Below, piece by piece: positions 36,557 to 42,516 of a stretch of DNA of 50,721 nt. The DNA lies in contig QUJA01000017.1 of the NCBI GenBank assembly GCA_003480425.1, positions 1 to 50,721 on the forward strand, in the 5' to 3' direction. The stretch is from Firmicutes bacterium AM31-12AC. GTDB lineage: Bacteria; Bacillota; Clostridia; Lachnospirales; Lachnospiraceae. Under the pieces are notes generated by a model. It saw only the letters and a list, made by a program, of their open reading frames with translations, was not told where the DNA came from and did no database searches. Numbering within the stretch: position 1 is the first letter of the stretch; each line of letters opens with the position of its first letter. The position numbers were made by a program, and so were the translations under genes.

Positions 36557-37642
36557 TCATTCCTCCTTTCCGGCCCTGTCAGCCAGCACCTCATAAATCC
36601 CGGCCATAATGTAATCGGCGCAAGGGAGGGCAATCGCGTTTCCCAGTGCCTTGTAGCGTTGCAGAGGCCGGATCTCCACGCCGTCCGCCCCGTACTTTGT
36701 CCAGCCCTCTGGCAGCCCCATCAGCCGTTCGCTTTCCGTTTCCGTCAGAAAACGGATACAGCCGCCCTTCGGGTCGCCCTCATACCAGAAGGCAAAGGGC
36801 GTTACATCACTGGCTAAAAGAGTGGGAAAAGGGTCAGTTGGTAATCCGAAGCTGTTTCGGAAGGCCGTTTCTTCCTGCCTTTTTGCCGCTCCCCGCATAC
36901 GGAAGCACTGAAAGGGGTGGATGACTGGTATCTGCCGCCCTGTTTCAAAAGAAGCTGTTCGATCTCCTTCGGCGGCGGCCCACCCGCCCTCTCCGCAAGG
37001 CGGAGGAAGTGGGAGCATTGGACGGGGCTTAAATAGTATGTCTGCGGCACGTCTGCCTCCAAAATCCGCCACGACGAAAATCCGCTGCCTTCGTGCCAGC
37101 CTTCGGGAGCCTGCCCAATACTGGGCGTCCATGAGTCGCCAGCACACATCAGGCGTTCCCCCTCGCACCATTCCGGCGTTTCCCCATCTTCCCGAAGGAG
37201 GCATTGGAACTTCGGTGTCCGAGAAGGCGGATAAGACGGTTCTAAAGTCCATCCGGTCATTTGTAGAAAACGCTCCCATGACGTTTTCCCAAACAGCGAT
37301 AGCTGGATATAGGTTATCAGTAGCATCCCTCATTTCCTGTATGATACGAAACGCCTGATAGAACAGGCTTGATTTTGCCCCGGCAAGGCCGGAGCGGTTG
37401 CCGATCAGAGAAAGGTTCTGACAGGGGGAACCGAAGGTTATCACATGGACCGGCGGGATTTTCCCGCCGTCCACCTTCGTAATATCCCCCAAATGCACCA
37501 TGTCGGGAAAGTGCCTTTTGGTTATGGAGATGGGCGCTTTTTCAATCTCGCTGGCCCAGACCGGACGGATACCGCACCGGGAAGCAGCCAGAGGGAACAC
37601 ACCAATCCCGTCGAAAAGGCTCCCCAGCTTAATGTCCGGCAT
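36557..37642 (-). CDS. DNA (cytosine-5) methyltransferase
   Basis: A 361-residue C5 methyltransferase: motif I KLGSLFDGIGVFPLAA, catalytic Cys74 in GSPCQNLSLIGNRSG (motif IV), ENV (motif VI, ~118), QR motif (ARRQRIFVVADF, VIII) and YKALGNAIALP (X). No restriction partner is visible, so it probably protects element DNA from host enzymes; the target is unknown. Its start overlaps the end of the preceding gene by 14 bases. The palindrome family contains GGCC, a possible C5 target, but no link is shown. Confidence 0.92.
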   Translation of the reverse strand: MPDIKLGSLFDGIGVFPLAASRCGIRPVWASEIEKAPISITKRHFPDMVHLGDITKVDGGKIPPVHVITFGSPCQNLSLIGNRSGLAGAKSSLFYQAFRIIQEMRDATDNLYPAIAVWENVMGAFSTNDRMDFRTVLSAFSDTEVPMPPSGRWGNAGMVRGGTPDVCWRLMDAQYWAGSRRLARRQRIFVVADFGGRRAADILFKPRPMLPLPPPCGEGGWAAAEGDRTASFETGRQIPVIHPFQCFRMRGAAKRQEETAFRNSFGLPTDPFPTLLASDVTPFAFWYEGDPKGGCIRFLTETESERLMGLPEGWTKYGADGVEIRPLQRYKALGNAIALPCADYIMAGIYEVLADRAGKEE

Positions 37643-37985
37643 GGCCCGGGGTGCCGTGTCCCTTCACGGCAAGCACCCCTTCCAGTGTGGTCGCCGCAAT
37701 ACCCAGCCGCCCGGCAACCGCAATATCATTTTTTACATCCTCGTCCACAGCGCTGCCGCAGACAATCAGGGTGTGGGAGCGCCGCAGCATATCCCGGCGC
37801 ATATCAATCCCGGCCTTGTGTTCCTCGGGAACGCTGTCATTCAAAAACAGCGGCAGATACAAGAGCGGGCAGATCGGGGAAAAGCCCGCCTCATAAGCAA
37901 GACGGCAGTAGTGGGCCGCCAGCTCCATATCAACATCCGGCTCGCCGCTCCATGCGGCGGTCAGGTATGCTAAAGGTCGTTTCAT
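37629..37985 (-). CDS. DUF4406/DUF7768-like small protein
   Basis: A 118-residue protein starting MKRPLAYLTAAWSGEPDVDMELAAHYCRLAYEAGF, with PLLYLPLFLNDSVPEEH and LRRSHTLIVCGSAVDEDVKNDIAVAGRLG. The fold resembles nucleoside 2-deoxyribosyltransferase-like DUF4406 proteins of phages and elements; activity unproven. The ATG at 37985 is preferred over 38000. It is translationally coupled to the methyltransferase. Confidence 0.65.
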   Translation of the reverse strand: MKRPLAYLTAAWSGEPDVDMELAAHYCRLAYEAGFSPICPLLYLPLFLNDSVPEEHKAGIDMRRDMLRRSHTLIVCGSAVDEDVKNDIAVAGRLGIAATTLEGVLAVKGHGTPGHAGH

Positions 37986-38070
37986 TGGTTGAGCCTCCAT
38001 TTCTGTTTTGGTTTAGGGAAAAGCAAGAGTTCGCCCAACCCCTCCGCCCCTTCCCCCGGGAAGGGGAACG

Positions 38071-38236
38071 GCTCTGGAGAATTTATATCCCCGTCGCTTG
38101 ACCGGGAAAAAGCATAACCGGGAGAAATCCGTCAAGGGTGCCTCTGGCACCGCCTGCGGCGGCGCTGCCCTTGACTGATTTTCCCGGCTATGCTACGGAA
38201 TAACTGGCGACGGGGAATAATTTATATCTCCAGAGC
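38071..38236. other. Large imperfect inverted repeat (166 nt)
   Basis: Outer arms GCTCTGGAGA...TCCCCGTCGC (38071-38096) pair with GCGACGGGGA...TCTCCAGAGC (to 38236). Inner arms AGCATAACCGGGAGAAATC and GTCAAGGG pair with CCCTTGAC and GATTTTCCCGGCTATGCT. The centre is G+C-rich (GGCACCGCCTGCGGCGGCG). It fills the gene-free gap between ParB and the DUF4406-like gene. It could be a structured leader RNA, a single-strand origin or a transfer origin. Confidence 0.8.
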
Positions 38237-38294
38237 TTCGGGGCGCGGGGCAGAGCCCCGCAATCCTCGGGCCATGCTGACCCGAAGTTTGGGC

Positions 38295-39667
38295 TTACTT
38301 TTCCGGCTCGGTTTTCTTCTCCGGCTTTTCATGTTCCTTCTGCTGACCCTTCCAGTCGTCCAGCAGCTTGATGATCTGGTCCTTCATTTCCCTCGGCGTA
38401 GTTTCCTTGCCGAAATACTTGCTCAGTTCCGCACCTGTCAAAATCACTTTGTCTACCTCCTTTTTGTCCTCCATCATAATGCCGTCGATCACATCCCCGT
38501 TGAGCAGCTTCTTTTCGTCCAGCTCACGCATACGCTTTGCCTGCGCCTGTGAAGGCGAGGACTGCTGGCTGTCAATGGCGACGGCGATATAGTTCTGGTT
38601 CTTCTTGCCGATATAGGAAAGCTCCACCGCCGTAGTAAAGCCCAGCTTTTTTTCATCCATCAGCTTCATCAGGTCGGGAACCAGCTCATTGAGACGGATA
38701 TACCGCTGCACCTGCTTGACGGCCATCTTGTTCCGCTCGGCCACGATCTCGTTGGAGCGTTTACCTGCGTCCTTCGGGTCAATCTGGCCCGAAGTGCGGG
38801 AGCCTGGTGCTTGATGGCTTCAAGCTGCATTTTTAAGGCTTTGGCCCGCTCACTGGGGAGGATTTCTTCACGCTGGTTCAGATTGTCCTCCACCATCTGT
38901 GTGATGGCTTCATCATCTGTCAGGTTTCGGACGATACAGGGCATATCCGCATATCCGGCAAGCTCACTGGCTTTCTGGCGGCGGTGGCCGGACACGACCT
39001 CATAGCCGCCATCCTCACGGGGACGGACGATAGCGGGCTGGGTCACGCCCTTGTCCTTGACGCTGGACACCATAGCCCGCATTTCTTCATCATCCCGGAC
39101 TTCAAAGGGATGGTTCTTGAAGGCGTGGAGTTCGTTCAGCTTGATATAGACGATCTGCTCCTTGCCCCGGCGTGGAGCATCCTTTGGCTTTTCGGGTCCT
39201 TTCGGAGCGGGAGCGGCCTGTATCGTTGGAGCCGTTTTTTTCTCCGGTTCCTTTTTGACCGCCTTTTCCGGTTTCTGTGCGGGAACTTTGGACTTCGGGG
39301 CTGCGTCCTTGTCCTTATTTGCTTTCGGGGGACGGCCCCGGCGCTTCGGCTGTTCCGGCTCTTTGGGTTTTTCCTCTGCTTTTTTCGGAGCCTCCGGCTG
39401 CTTTTCCGGTTTCTCCGCTTTTGCCGGGTCAGGCTTTTCCACGCCGGGAGCTGCCGCCCGTTCCTCGACTTTCTTTTCCTTCATAATTTCAGCGAAGTTA
39501 TAGACAGAAACCTGTGGGTTCTTTACCTCTGGTTCCGTCTTTTTTTCCGGCTCCGGGGAAACGGAAACCTTCCCCGGCTCTTTTGGGGGAGCGGGAGGCG
39601 TTTCCTTGCCCGGCCCGCTATCCGTTACCGTCTGTTCCGGCGTTTTTGTGGTTTTATCATCTGCCAT
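38295..39667 (-). pseudogene. ParB-like protein with long linker, frameshifted
   Basis: The reconstructed 457-residue product has an unusual ~165-residue N-terminal extension rich in Pro, Lys and Glu, containing an AT-hook-like RRGRPPKANKDK. A ParB/Srx nuclease-like domain follows (IVYIKLNELHAFKNHPFEVRDDEEMRAMV ... YEVVSGHRRQKASELAG), then an HTH (VQRYIRLNELVPDLMKLMDEKKLGF) and a lysine-rich tail. One base is missing near 38804 (CAGGCTCC for CAGGGCTCC). A 23-bp palindrome inside the gene encodes SGQIDPK. No ParA gene is seen, so plain partition is doubtful; binding to the dispersed palindromes is a possibility. AGGAGG precedes 39667. Confidence 0.8.
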
Positions 39668-39673
39668 AAGCAT

Positions 39674-39754
39674 TTACCTCCTGTTTTTTGGCATGAAAAA
39701 GGGGCTCAACTTTTCAGTCAAGCCCCCGTGGGAAGTTCCTCCTTTCTCCGCCAT
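39674..39754 (-). CDS. Possible 26-codon leader peptide before parB
   Basis: An ATG frame (MAEKGGTSHGG ... PFFMPKNRR) runs through the terminator at 39695-39726 and stops one base before the first parB ATG. There is no ribosome site before its ATG, but an AAAGGAGG without any other gene lies inside it (39738-39745). It may be the leader of an attenuator; translation is unproven. Confidence 0.3.
   Translation of the reverse strand: MAEKGGTSHGGLTEKLSPFFMPKNRR
39695..39726 (-). terminator. Intrinsic terminator in the parB leader
   Basis: On the minus strand GGGGCTTGACT and AGTTGAGCCCC form a hairpin followed by TTTTTT, between the operon promoter and parB. A terminator upstream of the first gene implies attenuation. 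Confidence 0.75.
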
Positions 39755-39757
39755 GAT

Positions 39758-39792
39758 ACAAAAATACCGCCCGTAGTCTCGTTTGGGCGGTA
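39758..39792 (-). terminator. Second terminator-like hairpin in the parB leader
   Basis: TACCGCCC / GGGCGGTA with an 12-base loop, followed on the minus strand by ATTTTTG. It lies between the promoter at 39830-39857 and the terminator at 39695-39726. Confidence 0.7.
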
Positions 39793-39829
39793 CTTTGTGT
39801 AAGATTGGCAGTCCATTATTAAGTTTTTT

Positions 39830-39857
39830 ATTATGTTCCCTTTGTACACCGTTGCAA
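39830..39857 (-). promoter_or_regulatory. Putative promoter of the transfer operon at the right end
   Basis: Minus strand TTGCAA (39852-39857), 16 bases, CATAAT (39830-39835). The spacer contains the element's terminal inverted repeat CCCTTTGTACACCG, so recombinase binding could block it and excision would change its surroundings. Confidence 0.55.
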
Positions 39858-39878
39858 TCTTTTTTCTTTATACAAAAC

Positions 39879-39898
39879 ATTGGTTTCAAATTTGAAAC
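39879..39898. promoter_or_regulatory. Right attachment site and putative RpiR operator
   Basis: ATTGGTTTCAA (39879-39889) repeats the left end. It overlaps a perfect 16-bp palindrome, GTTTCAAA / TTTGAAAC (39883-39898), about 105 bases before the isomerase gene at 40005. Removing the element leaves this palindrome between the RpiR gene and its presumed target. Confidence 0.7.
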
Positions 39899-40004
39899 AT
39901 TATTCTTCTTCTGGAAAAAGTGTTGCTAAGGAGGAACGCTTAAGTGAAGTTGTTTTGTTAGAATAAAAGTACGAAATGACAAAGAAAGAGAAAGGAGAAA
40001 CAAA

Positions 40005-40781
40005 ATGAAATATAGTTTATGTGCCGATATTATGTTTGTCGGAGTTGGTGAAAAAGGTCCAGTTTGGCCGGACACAGATGGAATCATCGCAGCGATGAAA
40101 CTGGCAAAAGAAAATGGTCTGACAGGAATAGAAATGTTTGATCTGGAAGGAAGAGATCTTGCACGTATTGCAGAAGCTAGCAAGGAGCTTGGAATAGAAA
40201 TTCGTGCATGCGTTTCAGCAGGAGCACCATTGTTAGGAAATCCGGAAAAGACAGAGGAACTGGTAGCTTTGTTTAAAGAGAGTGTTCCAAAGGCGAAACA
40301 GATAGGATGCGATAAGTTGATTTTGAATGCAGCGGACTATGCAAAAAATCTTTCAGAGCAGGAAGTGCTCAAAGCAATGGAAGATGCGTTAAAGAAACTT
40401 GCACCAATTGCAGAAAAAGAAGGTGTTACTGTTCTTGTTGAACCTTTGACAGATGGGTTCTTTACAAGTTCAAAGCAGGCATTTGGTCTGATTGAAAGTG
40501 TAGGAAGTGAGCATGTAAAACTTCTTTATGATATTTTCCATTTCCAGAATATTGAAGGAAAAATTACAGAGACAGTGAAAAATAATCTGAAATGGATTGG
40601 AGATATTCATGGAGCCGGGGCTCCGATGAGAGCTGAACTTACAGTAGGTGAGTTAGATTATCGATTTATTTTAAATACAATCAAAGAATTAGGATATGAT
40701 GGAAACTTCTGTTTGGAATTCTTTACATTCGAGAATCGAGAAGAAAAAGTGAAAGCTTCCTGCACAGTATTGCCGGAGTAA
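40005..40781 (+). CDS. Hydroxypyruvate-isomerase-like TIM barrel
   Basis: A 258-residue barrel of the sugar-isomerase superfamily, with metal-site candidates Glu (VLVEPL), Asp (LLYDIFHFQ), His (IGDIHGAG) and Glu (CLEFFTFE), the pattern of hydroxypyruvate/tagatose-epimerase-like enzymes. AAAGGAG precedes the ATG. It is the first gene right of the element and begins an operon with the Gfo/Idh gene 39 bases on. It probably handles a keto-sugar intermediate of glycoside breakdown. The RpiR protein encoded at 9515-10291 is the likely regulator. Confidence 0.85.
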   Translation: MKYSLCADIMFVGVGEKGPVWPDTDGIIAAMKLAKENGLTGIEMFDLEGRDLARIAEASKELGIEIRACVSAGAPLLGNPEKTEELVALFKESVPKAKQIGCDKLILNAADYAKNLSEQEVLKAMEDALKKLAPIAEKEGVTVLVEPLTDGFFTSSKQAFGLIESVGSEHVKLLYDIFHFQNIEGKITETVKNNLKWIGDIHGAGAPMRAELTVGELDYRFILNTIKELGYDGNFCLEFFTFENREEKVKASCTVLPE

Positions 40782-40820
40782 GTAAAAGAATAATAAAAAT
40801 AAATTTAGGAGGATAAAAAA

Positions 40821-41888
40821 ATGGCTAAAAAAAGAATTGGTATTATCGGTATTGGTGAAATCGGAACAACAAAACATTTGACACAGCTTACAAAACATCT
40901 GGATGAAGTAGAAATTGTTGCATTATGTGATATTATTCCAGAAAGATGCGAGAAAGCAAACAAAGATTTTGGACTTTCTGCAAAGGTTTACACGGATTAC
41001 AAAGAGATGTGTGCAGCGGAGGACATTGATGTTGTACATGTATGTACTCCAAATCCACTTCATTGTGAGATGACATTATGTGCATTTGAACATGGAAAAG
41101 ATGTGTATTGTGAAAAACCACTTGCTTGTACTTATGCAGATGCACAGAAAATGTTGGAAGCACAGAAAAAAGCAGGAAAGAAACTTACAAGTGGTACACA
41201 ATGGCGTTACAATACAGCACCAATGGAAATGAAGAGAATGTATGAGGCAGGAGAGTTTGGAGATGTATATTATATTCGTTCTTCACAGCTTCGTCCGGCT
41301 CGTCTTCCAGCATATGGTGTATATACAAATAAAGAATTAAATGGTGGTGGAGTTCTTATGGATGGAGGTCCTCATTCCATCGACCTTCCGATGTGGCTGA
41401 CAAACAACTATGATGTTGCCAGCGTTCGTGGAGTAACATTTGACAAAATGAAAAACTTCCCGGAAGGAAATGATCTTGGACCATGGGATCCGAATAACTT
41501 TGATGTAGAAGATACAGCTATGGCTATGATCACAATGAAAAATGGAGCAATGTTCTATGTAGAAACTGCATGGCGCTCTAATATGCAGCAGGAGGCTCCT
41601 GGAATTATCTGTTCTGTAGCAGGTACATTAGCAGGTGCAGATATGGTCGGTCCGGGATTCGAAGACAGCGTACGAGTAACTAAGATGGTAGAAGGCAAAC
41701 TTGTAACAGAGACTAAAAGTCCGGAGGCAAAATATAACATGTGGGAATATGATATGACAAAATGGGTTGACTGCATTACAAAGGGAACAGAACCAGCAGT
41801 TCTTCCAGAGCAGGCAGCAGTTGTAACACGTGTTATTGAAGCAATTTATAAATCAGCAGAAACAGGAGAGACGATTGTATTCGATTAA
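40821..41888 (+). CDS. Gfo/Idh/MocA-family oxidoreductase
   Basis: A 355-residue NAD(P)-dependent sugar oxidoreductase: Rossmann start RIGIIGIGEIGTTKH, CTPNPLH, catalytic Lys in EKPLA (EKP 98-100) and GGVLMDGGPHSIDLPMWL (His/Asp of the active site). Members oxidise a hydroxyl of glucose or inositol; in glycoside clusters they make the 3-keto sugar. AGGAGG precedes the ATG. It is similar to the enzyme encoded at 48083-49186. A terminator follows. Confidence 0.9.
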   Translation: MAKKRIGIIGIGEIGTTKHLTQLTKHLDEVEIVALCDIIPERCEKANKDFGLSAKVYTDYKEMCAAEDIDVVHVCTPNPLHCEMTLCAFEHGKDVYCEKPLACTYADAQKMLEAQKKAGKKLTSGTQWRYNTAPMEMKRMYEAGEFGDVYYIRSSQLRPARLPAYGVYTNKELNGGGVLMDGGPHSIDLPMWLTNNYDVASVRGVTFDKMKNFPEGNDLGPWDPNNFDVEDTAMAMITMKNGAMFYVETAWRSNMQQEAPGIICSVAGTLAGADMVGPGFEDSVRVTKMVEGKLVTETKSPEAKYNMWEYDMTKWVDCITKGTEPAVLPEQAAVVTRVIEAIYKSAETGETIVFD

Positions 41889-41909
41889 TACTATTGTTTA
41901 AGAGAATCT

Positions 41910-42112
41910 ATATATCTCCTACCCATAAATATATAGAATCTTTTAATATAAGTGAGGTCAAAATTATACATATGATTTTGACCTCACTGTTTTTTGAGAG
42001 AAGAAATCGAGAGTGATTTCAAGACAATGAAATAGTCATTTGGAGAGCAGGGCATATAGTGAAGGCATGTTATTCTTATATCAACGAAAAACAGTTCAGG
42101 AGGGAAAGACAA
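41910..42112 (+). repeat. Duplicated operon-boundary region, copy A
   Basis: It aligns with 47878-48082: CCTACCC, AATATAAG, the GAGGTCAAAATT hairpin, AAGACAATGAAATAGTCAT, a TATCAAC motif and an AGGAGG-type ribosome site in the same order. Here the region leads into the truncated isomerase. A more distant third version precedes the first symporter (50-240). Confidence 0.8.
41952..41996 (+). terminator. Rho-independent terminator
   Basis: Perfect 13-bp stem GTGAGGTCAAAAT / ATTTTGACCTCAC then TGTTTTTTG. The same hairpin type occurs at 47920-47968 as part of a longer duplicated intergenic region. Confidence 0.92.
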
Positions 42113-42514
42113 ATGGTGAAATCCTTAATTCCTCTGGCAGAAGCTTTGGAAATGAAATTTATTGGAATCGGCATGGAATGTATGGTAGATGACGAGGCAG
42201 TACACAAATTTGCGGAAACATTGAACCGCATTGGTAAAGTAATCGGAGCATTGCCACCATTGGATTTTGAAAGCATTCCGAAAGATGAGCATGGAGCACC
42301 AATCTTCACAGAAGAACAGAAAGCAGAACTGGAAGAGCAGAAAAAGATCAACTGTCCTGCAGGAGAAGGACTGGTTGACTGGAAGGCACTCAAAGAAGTA
42401 GCGGATGAGCATGGATGTCAAGTGTATATTGTGGAGCGTGAGTATACACCGGGAGAGGGAACGAGACTAGATGTTTTGAAGGCAGATTTAGAATATTACA
42501 GGACACAGATTTAA
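42113..42514 (+). pseudogene. Truncated TIM-barrel isomerase, paralog of 8668-9501
   Basis: The remaining 133 codons match residues 69-111 and 188-277 of the complete protein encoded at 8668-9501. The first 68 residues are gone, and 76 inner residues are missing in frame. The inner junction falls at GTAAAGT, a 7-base repeat present at both ends of the lost segment in the intact gene. The lost parts contain His122, His124, Glu152, Asp154 and His180, so it cannot be an active barrel. The frame stays open with an AGGAGG-like site (CAGGAGGG), so a short protein may still be made. The AraC-GH39 gene begins three bases after its stop. Confidence 0.85.
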
Positions 42515-42516
42515 GC

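Larger units (their letters stand above)
12268..38795. repeat. Dispersed 23-bp palindrome family, 19 copies
   Basis: Arms CTTCGGGYCA / TGRCCCGAAG (outermost bases vary to CCTCGGG/CCCGAGG) surround three variable bases. Starts are 12268, 12928 (degenerate), 13497, 19429, 20954, 21369, 23480, 24000, 24867, 26833, 27031, 29812, 30475, 31154, 32370, 34752, 35814, 38265 and 38773, each 23 bp. Most lie 1-8 bases after a stop codon and before the next ribosome site. Four (24000, 24867, 26833, 38773) lie inside genes. None falls in the peptide-immunity module (13520-19428) or in the ArdA/methyltransferase block. They lack a T-run, so simple termination is unlikely. Confidence 0.95.
10297..39889. mobile_element. 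Integrative conjugative element, CTn4/Tn1549-like transfer genes with serine recombinase
   Basis: About 29.6 kb of G+C-richer DNA interrupts the A+T-rich host island. It carries a large serine recombinase at its left edge, relaxase and MobC, a full type-IV-like channel (VirB4, PrgI, VirB6, Maff2, VirD4, PcfB, NlpC/P60), ParB, ArdA and a C5 methyltransferase. The edges share the 11-bp direct repeat ATTGGTTTCAA (10296-10306 and 39879-39889). Just inside lie near-matching inverted repeats, CGGTGTACAAGGG (10324-10336) and CCCTTTGTACACCG (39838-39851). Gene families match those named after C. difficile CTn4 (CD1107, CD1108, CD1110, CD1115). No ParA or RepA gene is seen. Cargo is a peptide-immunity module and an HNH-like gene. 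No antibiotic-resistance gene was recognised. Confidence 0.9.

Noticed and set aside
12268..38795. Palindrome copies as a CRISPR array
   Set aside because: Copies are spaced from tens of bases to over 5 kb apart with genes between them, there are no uniform spacers, and no cas genes are present.
12268..38795. Palindromes as ordinary Rho-independent terminators
   Set aside because: They lack T-runs on either strand and lie inside tightly packed transfer operons where full termination would silence downstream genes.
10297..39889. Integration into a tRNA gene
   Set aside because: No tRNA or other RNA gene was found at either junction; the site lies between two protein genes.
10297..39889. Antibiotic-resistance cargo such as van or tet genes
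   Set aside because: Every element gene was read; none resembles a ligase, ribosome-protection protein or modifying enzyme. Only the peptide-immunity transporter is present.
39674..39889. A 71-residue protein covering the whole right end of the element
   Set aside because: Its start lies in the attachment site without a ribosome site and the frame crosses two terminator hairpins; only the last 26 codons merit mention as a possible leader peptide.
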